Counted from the stretch's first letter, positions 1-7,712 are shown. The stretch: DNA of 47,890 nt from CAYZHM01 sp964478225 (GCA_964478225.1 CAYZHM010000012.1:1-47890); one strand, 5' to 3'. Notes: generated by a model not told the origin, from the sequence alone. Made by a program: numbers and translations.

Positions 1-55
1 GCTCAGTCGCAGTATCAATAAGCTTTTGCTTGGTATCTTTAGGCGCCCCGGCCAT
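1..55 (-). CDS. TetR-family transcriptional regulator, N-terminus only (partial)
   Basis: The minus strand from the ATG at 55-53 encodes MAGAPKDTKQKLIDTATE and runs off the window. The T-K-Q-K-L-I-D-T-A stretch is the typical first helix of the TetR DNA-binding domain. An AAAGGA ribosome site lies about 10 bases upstream. Upstream there is also a perfect palindrome (92-107) inside a sigma70-like promoter, which fits an autoregulated TetR repressor. The gene is divergent from the HAD hydrolase gene at 298, which may be its target. Only 18 codons are visible, so the ligand and subfamily cannot be judged. Confidence 0.7.
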   Translation of the reverse strand, partial: MAGAPKDTKQKLIDTATE

Positions 56-78
56 TTCAAAAAATCCTTTCCGCAACA

Positions 79-107
79 GAGATAGGCACGTTTGACTGAT
101 TAGTCAA
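79..107 (-). promoter_or_regulatory. Promoter of the TetR-type gene overlapped by a palindromic operator
   Basis: TTGACT-GATT-AGTCAA at 92-107 is a perfect 6-bp inverted repeat with a 4-bp centre. On the minus strand its right arm is also a -35 box, TTGACT (107-102). Seventeen bases later comes TATCTC (84-79), a plausible -10. A repressor bound to the palindrome would cover the -35, so autoregulation is likely. Control of the divergent gene at 298 is inferred from proximity only. Confidence 0.6.
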
Positions 108-297
108 ATATTTATTTTTAGGATATAAACGTGTGTTTTGTAGAGGAAATGGTAGAACGGCAGGACATATTCAGTACTAACGATTAGCCACGAAGCTTGA
201 CTATCCAATTATGGTTTACAGTGATCAAAGCTTAAGGCTATGCTACGTTTCACACGCATTGTGTATGATCAATTCCGAAAAAAATAAGAGACACAAA

Positions 298-1056
298 ATG
301 AGAACTTACTTCGCTATTTTATTAATATTCTTAACTTTTTCTTTATCTGGCGGTCATGCACAGGAAATACAACCCCCACATTACAAGGCCGTTGCGTTTG
401 ATTATTTTGTTATTTTCAACCCCAATTCAGTTGTAGAAGAAGTTGAAAAAATCTTTCCCGGCAAAGGGCTTGATTTTACAAAGGCATGGCGCGCAAAACA
501 GTTTGAATATGGATTTTTACGCTCCATCACCAGCAACCACGAGGATTTTTTCAAGGTTACCGGCCAGGCTCTTGATTACACTATTGAAAACATGAAATTA
601 AAAGCCAGCGAAGAGCAGAGGCAGCAACTCTTAAATGCTTATCTTAAGCTTAAACCATGGCCGGATTCAGTGGAGGGTCTTAAAAAATTAAAGGCATCAG
701 GAATTAAGATTATTACCATCGCAAATTTTAGCAAAATGATGCTGCAGGCAAATGCAGACAATGCGCAAATTGCAGAGCTATTTGACGAGCTTTTAAGCAC
801 CGAAGTCAACCGCACTTATAAACCAGATCCGAAGGCTTACGCGCTAGGCATGGACCATCTTGGTCTCAAGAAAGAGGAGATTGTTTTTGCCGCGTTCGGA
901 GGATGGGACGCGTATGGCGCCAAGAGCTTTGGTTACCCGACATACTGGGTCAACCGCTTTAATTTACCTGCAGAGAAAGCGGGAATGAAACCAGACGGCA
1001 CTTCTGACAATTTTCAAGGATTACTCGACTTTGTCCTAGGCACTAAATCGCCCTAG
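298..1056 (+). CDS. Exported HAD-superfamily hydrolase, haloacid dehalogenase type II-like
   Basis: A 252-residue protein. The ATG at 298 is preferred over upstream in-frame starts because an AAGAG ribosome site precedes it and because it gives a clean signal peptide: Met-Arg-Thr-Tyr, a hydrophobic core, then GGHAQE near residue 22. The mature part has the HAD motifs: AFDYF with the nucleophile Asp near residue 35, IANFS (motif II), TYKPDPKAY with the motif III Lys, and GGWDAYGAKSFGYPTYWVNR (motif IV). The last motif resembles L-2-haloacid dehalogenases (type II). The loop after the nucleophile (FDYFVIFNP) differs from the usual FDxYGT. Enzymes of this family are normally cytoplasmic, so a secreted version is unusual. 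The substrate is unknown. Possibly controlled by the divergent TetR-type gene. Confidence 0.7.
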   Translation: MRTYFAILLIFLTFSLSGGHAQEIQPPHYKAVAFDYFVIFNPNSVVEEVEKIFPGKGLDFTKAWRAKQFEYGFLRSITSNHEDFFKVTGQALDYTIENMKLKASEEQRQQLLNAYLKLKPWPDSVEGLKKLKASGIKIITIANFSKMMLQANADNAQIAELFDELLSTEVNRTYKPDPKAYALGMDHLGLKKEEIVFAAFGGWDAYGAKSFGYPTYWVNRFNLPAEKAGMKPDGTSDNFQGLLDFVLGTKSP

Positions 1057-1076
1057 CTTGTCAAATATTCTGGAAA

Positions 1077-1121
1077 TGGCAGGGGCAGCAGGACTTGAAC
1101 CCGCGACCTACGGTTTTGGAG
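1077..1121 (-). pseudogene. 3' half of the disrupted native tRNA-Trp gene (left island junction)
   Basis: Read on the minus strand, this segment gives CTCCAAAACCG, then the T arm GCGGG-UUCAAGU-CCUGC, the acceptor strand UGCCCCU, discriminator G and an encoded CCA ending at 1077. The sequence 5' of the anticodon loop is unrelated to tRNA, so only the 3' half is present. Joined to the 5' half at 26760-26801 through the shared 11-bp core, it makes a perfect 76-nt tRNA-Trp. The anticodon stem pairs (ACGGU/ACCGU) and so does the acceptor stem (AGGGGUA/UGCCCCU). This is the chromosomal side of attL. Confidence 0.9.
1111..1121. repeat. attL core, 11-bp direct repeat
   Basis: CGGTTTTGGAG here is identical to 26760-26770. 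On the minus strand it is CTCCAAAACCG, which is the anticodon loop plus four bases of the 3' anticodon stem strand of tRNA-Trp. The neighbouring bases differ between the two copies, so 11 bp is the full shared length. Crossover at this core produced the island junctions. Confidence 0.85.
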
Positions 1122-1247
1122 GGCGTTCATTATGGTAATTGTGAGGTGCGCTCCATTCCTCTTAAGTCCTGACTCTACATAGCTTTTTATCACATCACAA
1201 GTCTTGCTGATTCCTGCCCGGTGCTACCCCAGACGGTGGGTAACTGA

Positions 1248-1274
1248 GTCAAAACGTTACCCCCGCGTTACCCC
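1248..1274 (+). repeat. Left copy of a 27-bp candidate integrase arm-type repeat
   Basis: It consists of GTCAAAAC followed by the 19-mer GTTACCCCCGCGTTACCCC, itself two GTTACCCC units spaced 11 bp (about one helical turn). The right-end copy at 26617-26643 matches at all but three positions and is in the same orientation. It lies 126 bp inside the left core. Position and repetition suggest binding by the integrase N-terminal arm-binding domain. The assignment is inferred. Confidence 0.7.
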
Positions 1275-1301
1275 GGCCCGGCAAAGAACCGAGGGTCACA
1301 A

Positions 1302-1340
1302 CTTTCCTGCGCTGTCCTGCGAGGTACTGCACTGTCCTGA
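1302..1340 (+). repeat. Helically phased CTGTCCTG-like repeats
   Basis: CTTTCCTGCG (1302), CTGTCCTGCG (1312) and CTGTCCTGAA (1332) recur at 10- and 20-bp spacing, so they lie on one face of the helix. They sit between the arm repeats and the integrase gene. A binding site for the AlpA-like factor or the integrase is possible but unproven. Confidence 0.35.
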
Positions 1341-1449
1341 AATATATAGGAATTACAGATAGTTGTTGATTAACTGGTCAATTCCGAGATAAGAGAACCT
1401 TCTAAACAACAATTTTAACTGTTACCCAGACCAGAGGTTTAAAAGACCC

Positions 1450-2670
1450 ATGGCCGTTAGACGACTGACAGAAACGGGCGTTGCAAAGATCAAGCCTCCT
1501 GAGACAGGAAGGCTGGACGTTGCTGATGCCATTATGACGGGGCTGGTGCTGCGCGTGATGGCCTCAGGCGTGAAGTCATGGTGCTTTGTTTATCGTTTCG
1601 GCGGCAAACAACGGCGCATGACCATTGGGCGTTATCCTGATATTGACCTCGCCCATGCCCGCAGAATTGTGAAACGTTATAAAGAAGACTTGGCCATGGG
1701 GCTTGACCCTTACACCTTGCGTGAAGAAAAAATCATAGCCCAGCTTGAACAAGGAGAGACTGGCGCAACGGTTGAAGACATCTATCACGAGTTTCTTGAA
1801 AAGCACGCGAAGAAGAACCGCCGTTGGAAAGAAACGCAGCATGTGTTCACAGCTTATATCTTGCCCGCCATGGGCGATAAGGTGGCCAGCACCATCAAGC
1901 GCAAAGATGTGATTGATCTGCTTGATGAGCGCAAAATATCAAAAGGGCCAAGCTCAGCGAACAAAACCCTGGTTGCTCTGCGCAAGATGTATAATTGGGC
2001 GATTGAACGTGGTGAGCTTGAGGTGAACCCATGCAGCAATATTAGAAAGCCTGTGGTGATCCCTGAACGTGAGCGTGTGCTGAACAGGCAGGAAATCAAG
2101 GCGTTCTGGCGGGCTTGCAATCAATTAGGCTATCCGTATGGGCCGCTCTGTCAACTCTTGCTGTTAACCGGGCAGCGGCGCAGCGAGATCGCCACACTCA
2201 AGAAAGAATATATTCACTTTGATGAGAAGTTGCTGCGCATCCCCGCTGAAAACGTCAAAGCCAAACGCGGGCAGGATGTGCCTCTGTCTGATCTGGCCAT
2301 CAGCATTTTAAAATCTTTGCCCCAGTTCAAAGGGCCATATGTATTCACAACTTGCTTCGGCAAAAAGCCCGTTGACGGGTTCGGCAAAGCGAAAACTAAA
2401 TTCAAGGGTCTGTTTGACGCGCCAGAATGGCGTTACCATGATTTACGGCGCACCTGTGGCACTGGCCTCGCTGAGTTGGGCGTGGCCTTGCACACGATCA
2501 GCCGGGTGCTCAATCACGCTGAAGGCGGCGTGACCAAGATTTATGCCCGTTATTCTTATTTGAATGAGAAGCGTGATGCCCTCAATCTCTGGTCAGATCA
2601 CGTCTGGAAAATTGTTCACGACAGCGACGATGAAAATGCTAATGTAGTGCCCTTGAAAGGGGCGTTATGA
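1450..2670 (+). CDS. int: Tyrosine integrase, P4 type with N-terminal DUF4102 arm-binding domain
   Basis: A 406-residue site-specific recombinase that should integrate and excise the island at the tRNA-Trp core. Residues 1-90 resemble the DUF4102 arm-binding domain (RLTETGVAKIKPPETGRLD... MTIGRYPDIDLAHAR). Residues of about 105-200 form the core-binding SAM-like domain. The catalytic domain follows, with Arg near 243 (LLTGQRRSEI), His-x-x-Arg near 330-333 (YHDLRRTCG), His near 356 (LNHAEGGV) and the nucleophile Tyr near 365 (TKIYARYSY). The set of visible catalytic residues looks complete, so the enzyme is probably active. Its stop overlaps the start of the next gene (ATGA), which suggests translational coupling. 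It lies next to attL, as usual for tRNA-targeting islands. Confidence 0.95.
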   Translation: MAVRRLTETGVAKIKPPETGRLDVADAIMTGLVLRVMASGVKSWCFVYRFGGKQRRMTIGRYPDIDLAHARRIVKRYKEDLAMGLDPYTLREEKIIAQLEQGETGATVEDIYHEFLEKHAKKNRRWKETQHVFTAYILPAMGDKVASTIKRKDVIDLLDERKISKGPSSANKTLVALRKMYNWAIERGELEVNPCSNIRKPVVIPERERVLNRQEIKAFWRACNQLGYPYGPLCQLLLLTGQRRSEIATLKKEYIHFDEKLLRIPAENVKAKRGQDVPLSDLAISILKSLPQFKGPYVFTTCFGKKPVDGFGKAKTKFKGLFDAPEWRYHDLRRTCGTGLAELGVALHTISRVLNHAEGGVTKIYARYSYLNEKRDALNLWSDHVWKIVHDSDDENANVVPLKGAL

Positions 2671-3404
2671 GTGAATTTGACCAACGCATAATTGAGATCG
2701 TTGAGAATTATAAGAAAGGAAAAATGGAAGGTGATATCAACACCGCCCATTCTAATGCCGTTCTTGCAAATAACCCAGATATTGAAATTGAAACGCTTGC
2801 GGACAGTCTAAGCTACCCTGAGGCAAAAGAGATCACTTCTGCTGTCATCGAAGAATACAACGCTGATAAAGTTGTTCGCATCAGGCATGACAAGGACGGA
2901 AAAACAAAAATAGAAGGAAATTCAAACTTTCAGACCGTTCATAACATGGTGAAAATGTCTCTGTTCTTATGCGATTGCTCGTTTGAACACCTTAAAGAAG
3001 GTAACACTCTGGCCGAAGTTGCGAAGACATTTGAAAAATGCAGGGCTGAACTATCCGAACACAAAAACGCCATGCACCTGCAAGATGATAAACTGCACAT
3101 ATCCATCATAAATTCTTTAATTGACCTGTGTAACCAAAAGGCAAATTCATCAAATGGAAACATAAAATTTTTAGCAAAGGAAATTGCTGAACAGGTATTC
3201 AATGCTTTCAATGAAATGGGTATAAGCACAGCTCATGTGAAGCCAAAAGGCTCTCCCAGTAGTCCGTTTGCTGTTTTTGAAACTATTTGTAAGAGATATT
3301 TTGAAGATTACATTTTGCAACACAAAGACGCATTCAAATATGAATATCAAAACTTAGATGGCTGGGAACAGGCTATACGCGATGTGAAGGCGGCAAATAA
3401 ATAA
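2667..3404 (+). CDS. Hypothetical protein translationally coupled to the integrase
   Basis: A 245-residue soluble protein, acidic to neutral, with no signal peptide or membrane segment. Its ATG overlaps the integrase stop by 4 bases, so it is likely co-translated with the integrase. I recognise no domain. The sequence is mostly helical in character (for example IIEIVENYKKGK, AEVAKTFEKCRAELSEHKNAM, IAEQVFNAFNEMGI). Two features stand out: a Cys pair in LFLCDCSFEH and a basic/acidic stretch VRIRHDKDGKTKIEG. A role in integration/excision control or as cargo (defence or anti-restriction) is possible, but nothing in the sequence decides it. Confidence 0.75.
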   Translation: MSEFDQRIIEIVENYKKGKMEGDINTAHSNAVLANNPDIEIETLADSLSYPEAKEITSAVIEEYNADKVVRIRHDKDGKTKIEGNSNFQTVHNMVKMSLFLCDCSFEHLKEGNTLAEVAKTFEKCRAELSEHKNAMHLQDDKLHISIINSLIDLCNQKANSSNGNIKFLAKEIAEQVFNAFNEMGISTAHVKPKGSPSSPFAVFETICKRYFEDYILQHKDAFKYEYQNLDGWEQAIRDVKAANK

Positions 3405-3416
3405 TCAATAACAGGT

Positions 3417-3459
3417 ATTTGCGATGAAATGCTTCCACAAAGCACATTTGGTCGCAAAT
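3417..3459. repeat. Inverted repeat after the integrase operon
   Basis: ATTTGCGA (3417-3424) is matched by TCGCAAAT (3452-3459), and inside it AAATGC faces GCACATTT, giving a long imperfect hairpin. No T-tract follows, so it is either a weak terminator or a protein-binding palindrome between the integrase pair and the AlpA-like gene. Confidence 0.4.
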
Positions 3460-3530
3460 CTATGATGTTGCTCACACCGTTTTTATGCCCTTAATAATAA
3501 GACTCCTTTGAGTAAATTTAGGAGCTAAAA

Positions 3531-3785
3531 ATGAGTAATAATGGCATTCAGCCATGGCCATATCAGGCAAATGAGTTCTCACCCGGTGAGCAGTTCATCG
3601 ACTTCTCTGAAGTGCAGAAATATATTCCGCTCAGCAAAAGCCGTTATTACGCTTTGATGAAGCTTGGACGATTACCAGCTTCTGTCAAGATTTCAGAACA
3701 CAGAGCCTGTTGGCTTTTATCTGAAGTATTAGCTTACGCCAATCAACAAATTCAAAAACGGAATATGAAAGGGGGCGGCACATGA
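3531..3785 (+). CDS. AlpA/MerR-like helix-turn-helix regulator (possible excisionase)
   Basis: An 84-residue protein. The core FIDFSEVQKYIPLSKSRYYALMKLGRLPASVKISEHRACWLLSEV matches the AlpA-type winged helix-turn-helix fold: a recognition region followed by the conserved P-x-x-[VI]-K-[IL] and a W-L-x-S-E-V-L ending. AlpA proteins in P4-like elements activate the integrase or act as excisionases. It has a good ribosome site (AGGAGC, about 8 bases upstream). It is placed between the integrase pair and the primase, as in P4-type satellites and islands. Confidence 0.85.
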   Translation: MSNNGIQPWPYQANEFSPGEQFIDFSEVQKYIPLSKSRYYALMKLGRLPASVKISEHRACWLLSEVLAYANQQIQKRNMKGGGT

Positions 3786-3814
3786 TGTAACACCCCCATG
3801 AAATAATCGTATGA

Positions 3815-3837
3815 GTGAAAGTGTAAGCCGCTTTCAC
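3815..3837. terminator. Hairpin between the AlpA-like gene and the primase
   Basis: GTGAAAG (3815-3821) and CTTTCAC (3831-3837) form a perfect 7-bp stem with a 9-nt loop. The following bases (CCTTAATTC) contain only a weak T-run, so termination would be partial. It could also be a 5' leader hairpin of the primase mRNA. Confidence 0.4.
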
Positions 3838-3972
3838 CCTTAATTCAACAAACATTTTTTGAACTTTAACAACTCGGTTTCAACACGAAACCGGAAAGGA
3901 AGACTCATGTCTAAAAACGATCAAAACACAAAAACCAACATCAACAAAAACACTGCTCAAAAGGAGGAGAAA

Positions 3973-6645
3973 ATGAGTAAACCAATAGACACCCTAACTG
4001 TTCTTGGTTGCCGTGAGCCTGATAAAAAGGCGGCAAAGGAATTTTTCCGTGAAGATGATGGAAGCGTCACCAAAAAATCTTTTGGCGCAGGCACATTCTT
4101 TACACACGAAGAAAAGCCGGTTTCAAATCTTGACGATCTCAGCAATGTTTTGACAGAGCTGATGAAAGAGCCACAAAAGTTTGTCATTCGAGGAAAACCC
4201 AAGCCAGACGCAAAGAATGTTGTTAAACGGCGCATCCATGATCCCGGCGCGGCCTTTGACCCCATGCCGCGTTATTATCTGGCCTTGGACATCGACAAGG
4301 AGAAATGTCCTGAACATCTTGACCCGGTGAAAGACCCTGATGCTGTTGCACGTTGGGTAAGAGAATTGCTGCCTGCGCCCTTTAGAGCAGCCAGCTTCTT
4401 TTACAAGTTCAGCGCCAGCCAAAGCGTGCCAAAGAAAGCCGGTGAGAAGCCTGAGTCTGTTATCTCGCTTCACATGTGGTTCTGGTGTGACAGAGCGATT
4501 TCTGAGGGCGAGTGGAAGCGTTACTTCCGCGCAAACCCCGCGCCGGTTGATCTGGCTTTGTTTTCGCCGGTGCAAATCCATTACACGGCCAACCCTGTGT
4601 TTCATGACATGGACGACCCATTACCTCAACGCAGCGGAATTATATGCGGCGAACATGATGTTGTGACTTTGCCGCCCATACCAGAAGCTGAAAAGCGCAA
4701 GCCTGTGGAACGGCCAGATAAAGCCCCCAATGTAAGTCAGGACGACCGTGACAAGGCTATTGAAATGTTTCTGCCTTATTATGAGGAAGGAGCGCGTGAC
4801 CGGCTGTCAGGCGCGGTTGCGGGGGCGTTGTATCGCGGAGGCTGGGCGGCTGAAGACACGGCTGATTTTGTTCATAGACTGGCCGAGGCTGATAATGACC
4901 CTGATGCCATGAGCAGACATGACAGCGCCATGCGCATTTGCGAGGCCATCGACAACAACCGTCCTGCGCAGGGAATTCCAACGCTGCGTGACGAGTTTGA
5001 AATTGAAGAACTGGATGAGGTTTTGACGTTGCTCGGCATTGGCCAGATTGATATTGAAGCCAAAATTTCAAAGCTCTCAAAATCAAGCACACTCGCTGAA
5101 ATTGAAGAGACTGTTAAGCTGATCTTGTCGTTGCCGCCTGCCGCTCACGAAATTCATCTTTCAGAGGTGAAAAAGCAGAGCGAACAGACCAAAGCCGCAA
5201 TTAACAGCATCTACAAAGCTGTTAAGAAGGAGGAGCGCAACCGCCTCTCTGAAGATCAGGCCGTTATGCTCATGGAAATGTTGTTGGAAGAACACTATGA
5301 AAGCGGAAGATTGTTAATCCGCATCAAAGACGGAAACTACTACAGCTATAACGGGAGGCACTGGGAGGTTGAGCCTGAAGACTCAATCAAGCGCAAAATG
5401 CTGCCTCTCGCCAATGAGCTTTACAACCCTGAGGGCATGAATGTTTCCCCCATGGTGAACGCCGCTTTGAACTTGTTGCAAGGCCGTGTGTTCAAGGGCG
5501 GTGATCCTCTTCGTCATAACAGCACGCCGCCCATGGTCATTAATTGCCGAAACGGCGAAGTATGGTTTGATGATAAGGGGCAAGTCACGTTCAAGCCACA
5601 CCGGCCTGAGAGTTATCTGCGTCATTGCCTCAGCATTGATTATGACCCGGCGGCCAAATCGCCCAAATTTGATAAGGCAGTGCTGGATATTTTCAGCACC
5701 AGCTCTTCTCCTGAAGAACTCTTCAAACACATCATGGAAATCATAGGCTATATCTGCCAGCCTTGGCGCAAGATACCAGCCATTCTTCTTCTCCATGGCG
5801 CAGGAAGCAACGGCAAGACGAGCCTCGCCGCCATTCTTGAATATTTGCTGGGGGAGGGCAATTTCATGGCCGAGCGCATCAATGATATTGAAAAAAATAT
5901 CTTCACCATTGGCGCGTTGGATGGAAAGCTAATGCTGATTGATGATGATGTTGAGGTCGGCACATGCCTGCCTGACGGGTTTCTCAAGAAAATCAGCGAA
6001 GAAAAATCCATGACCGGCCAGCACAAAAACAAACCGTCATTTGAATTTAAATGCCGCGCTGTGCCTGTGTTGTTGTCCAATCACTATCCGTCCACCAAAG
6101 ACCTGTCAAAAGGCCTGAGAAGACGGCTGATGGTCGTGCCGTTCACGCGTGAATTTTCAGAGGAGGAGATCATCCCCGGCCTGTTTGATGATATATGGGT
6201 TGCGGAATCTTCAGGCATTCTGAATCATGCCATTGCGGGCTTTCAACGGCTCAAGGCGCGTGGCCGCTTTGATGAGCCGCAGGATTGTCTGAACGCCAAG
6301 GATACGTGGCTGACGCGCTCCAACGAACTGGTCACATTCATCAACGAATATTGTCGCCTTGGGCCAAAGCAAAAACAGCCTTTGACCGAGTTCTACGACC
6401 GCTTCAAGGAGTATTGCGAGGACGCGGGCATCAAAAATGTACCCACGCGCAAAGGCGTCAAAGACCGGCTTGAAAGCATGGGGCATGACATTACCCCCCT
6501 GAACGGTTATCAGACGGTGCGGGGCGTCTATGCGCCTGCGTGGTCTGAGGTTGACCAGAGGGGTGACGCGCTTGATGTTGATGATATGTTGGACGAACCG
6601 GCCAACAAAAATGACGGTGAGGAAGACCGCACGCTCAAGTCTTAA
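3973..6645 (+). CDS. Primase-helicase of P4/D5 type (AEP-like primase plus SF3 helicase)
   Basis: An 890-residue replication protein. The start at 3973 is chosen for the ideal AGGAGG site 5 bases upstream. An in-frame ATG at 3907 also has a good site (GGAAAGGA) and would add 22 low-complexity residues. The N-terminal part carries archaeo-eukaryotic-primase-like motifs: RYYLALDID (D-x-D) and SLHMWFW (S-x-H). A helical region follows, then a D5_N-like segment (IKDGNYYSYNGRHWEVE). The superfamily 3 helicase has Walker A GAGSNGKTS, Walker B LMLIDDDVE and the sensor-like VPVLLSNHYP followed by RRLMVVPF. Such fused proteins initiate and unwind replication of satellite phages and mobile islands. An AT-rich inverted-repeat region downstream is a candidate origin. 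Confidence 0.9.
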   Translation: MSKPIDTLTVLGCREPDKKAAKEFFREDDGSVTKKSFGAGTFFTHEEKPVSNLDDLSNVLTELMKEPQKFVIRGKPKPDAKNVVKRRIHDPGAAFDPMPRYYLALDIDKEKCPEHLDPVKDPDAVARWVRELLPAPFRAASFFYKFSASQSVPKKAGEKPESVISLHMWFWCDRAISEGEWKRYFRANPAPVDLALFSPVQIHYTANPVFHDMDDPLPQRSGIICGEHDVVTLPPIPEAEKRKPVERPDKAPNVSQDDRDKAIEMFLPYYEEGARDRLSGAVAGALYRGGWAAEDTADFVHRLAEADNDPDAMSRHDSAMRICEAIDNNRPAQGIPTLRDEFEIEELDEVLTLLGIGQIDIEAKISKLSKSSTLAEIEETVKLILSLPPAAHEIHLSEVKKQSEQTKAAINSIYKAVKKEERNRLSEDQAVMLMEMLLEEHYESGRLLIRIKDGNYYSYNGRHWEVEPEDSIKRKMLPLANELYNPEGMNVSPMVNAALNLLQGRVFKGGDPLRHNSTPPMVINCRNGEVWFDDKGQVTFKPHRPESYLRHCLSIDYDPAAKSPKFDKAVLDIFSTSSSPEELFKHIMEIIGYICQPWRKIPAILLLHGAGSNGKTSLAAILEYLLGEGNFMAERINDIEKNIFTIGALDGKLMLIDDDVEVGTCLPDGFLKKISEEKSMTGQHKNKPSFEFKCRAVPVLLSNHYPSTKDLSKGLRRRLMVVPFTREFSEEEIIPGLFDDIWVAESSGILNHAIAGFQRLKARGRFDEPQDCLNAKDTWLTRSNELVTFINEYCRLGPKQKQPLTEFYDRFKEYCEDAGIKNVPTRKGVKDRLESMGHDITPLNGYQTVRGVYAPAWSEVDQRGDALDVDDMLDEPANKNDGEEDRTLKS

Positions 6646-6665
6646 TCAGGCTCAAAAGTGGGGTT

Positions 6666-6758
6666 AAGTGACACTTTTTCATGTTCTTTATTTTTAAAAT
6701 GAAAATTTTTAAAATATTCATAAAGAATATAAAATGACTCTGCGAAAATTTGTCACTT
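6666..6758. other. AT-rich segment framed by an 8-bp inverted repeat, candidate replication origin
   Basis: AAGTGACA (6666-6673) and TGTCACTT (6751-6758) frame about 77 bases that are very rich in A and T, including several AAAAT/ATTTT runs and TTCTTTA...TAAAGAA. It lies directly after the primase-helicase gene and before the convergent XRE gene. An AT-rich unwinding element next to a primase-helicase is typical of element origins. A bidirectional terminator is the alternative. Confidence 0.35.
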
Positions 6759-6762
6759 TTCC

Positions 6763-7014
6763 TCACCTTTTTTGCGCTTTCAACCCATGAAAAAAATACT
6801 CAATCGGCACATCAAGAATAATGCTCAACTCATAAAGCCGCCCCGCGCTTATTCTGTTGATGCCCTTCTCGTATTTTTGAATCTGTTGAAACGTGATTCC
6901 GCATTCATAGGACAGATATTGCTGGCTCATACCCAATAAACTTCGCCGGGTGCGAAGGCGTTTGCCAACATGAATGTCGATCCTGCTTGGCCCCGGCTTT
7001 ACTCTTTTACGCAT
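6763..7014 (-). CDS. XRE/Cro-C1 family helix-turn-helix regulator
   Basis: An 83-residue DNA-binding protein. HVGKRLRTRRSLLGMSQQYLSYECGITFQQIQKYEKGINRISAGRLYELSIILDVPIEYFF is a textbook HTH_3 domain with the recognition helix in ITFQQIQKYEKG. A good ribosome site (AAGGAAGAG) precedes the ATG at 7014. It lies 20 bases downstream of the FxLYD gene on the same strand, so the two are probably co-transcribed. It may repress its own operon, the convergent primase operon, or both. The binding site is not identified. Confidence 0.9.
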   Translation of the reverse strand: MRKRVKPGPSRIDIHVGKRLRTRRSLLGMSQQYLSYECGITFQQIQKYEKGINRISAGRLYELSIILDVPIEYFFHGLKAQKR

Positions 7015-7034
7015 CAGTTACTCTTCCTTTTCCT

Positions 7035-7652
7035 TTAAAATGAGGTGATGTTTTTAACTTGGGCTTGCGTGGCGGTGGCGTTGAACACGGGGGCTTCAAA
7101 CTTCCATGTGCTGTCGGCATCAAGATTGTTGATGTTGGCCAAGGTACTGCCCACCGTGTTGCCCTCATCATCGAACAGACCAAACTCAATCTGCACATAG
7201 CCATACGATCTGCCTGTTGTGTTTTTGAGTGTGCCCACGATCTTGCCTGAGCCATATGCGCCGCTCTCAAGATTGAATTCCTGAACGATCAGCCCCTTTG
7301 GCGGGGTTTCGCCCTGCGCGGCAGAGCTTTGGGCCACATGCACGTTATTAGATTGAAGCTGAGAGCCTGATAAACTGGCCGCGCCACTAAAAAGCAAGAC
7401 GAAGAACAGCACCACACGAACGCCCGTGGAGAGGCTCTTGCCTGTCTTCTTGTGAATGAATTGACGCGCCGGGGGCAGGAGCAAGGCGGCGATAAGCAGG
7501 CTGGCCAGCCCCATGCCCAAAGTACCCGGTTGGAATAACGTGGCCAGAGCCGTGAGCAGGAACAAGATGCCCAATGCCCAGCTTGTTAAAAAGCCCAGCG
7601 TGATTTTGTTCTTTTGGTTTTCGGTTGTTGATGTATCTGGTGTCTCGTTCAT
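7035..7652 (-). CDS. Membrane protein with C-terminal FxLYD-type domain
   Basis: A 205-residue protein. The ATG at 7652 (sequence MNETPDTS) is chosen over an upstream in-frame start because GGGGAT lies just upstream. The N-terminus is polar. Two hydrophobic segments follow (about residues 20-60, LGFLTSWALGILFLLTALATLF and GLASLLIAALLLPP), and a third near 78-95 (VRVVLFFVLLFSGAASLSG). The C-terminal half is a beta-rich domain: LIVQEFNLESGAYGSGKIVGTLKNTTGRSYGYVQIEFGLFDDEGNTVGSTLANINNLDADSTWKFEAPVF. That is the FxLYD pattern (V-x-G-x-x-x-N-T-[ST], V-x-[IV]-x-[FV]-x-L-[FY]-D). Its function is unknown. It is co-oriented with the XRE gene, and a multi-hairpin element lies in its upstream region. 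Confidence 0.75.
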   Translation of the reverse strand: MNETPDTSTTENQKNKITLGFLTSWALGILFLLTALATLFQPGTLGMGLASLLIAALLLPPARQFIHKKTGKSLSTGVRVVLFFVLLFSGAASLSGSQLQSNNVHVAQSSAAQGETPPKGLIVQEFNLESGAYGSGKIVGTLKNTTGRSYGYVQIEFGLFDDEGNTVGSTLANINNLDADSTWKFEAPVFNATATQAQVKNITSF

Positions 7653-7712
7653 GGTCGATCCCCTTTCGTTTGTGTTAAAAAGCGAAACGGCCACCAAGAT
7701 TGCTCTTGGTAG

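Larger units (their letters stand above)
1122..1449. other. Gene-free attL arm region upstream of the integrase
   Basis: No credible coding sequence is seen. The region holds a cluster of GTTACCC-type sites (1256-1264, 1267-1274, 1421-1427, and one on the minus strand at 1235-1244), a set of phased CTGTCCTG-like repeats (1302-1340), and a possible integrase promoter: TTGATT at 1366-1371, 17 bases, ATAAGA at 1389-1394. This is what an integrase-controlled attachment site with arm sites and an excisionase region would look like. Confidence 0.55.
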
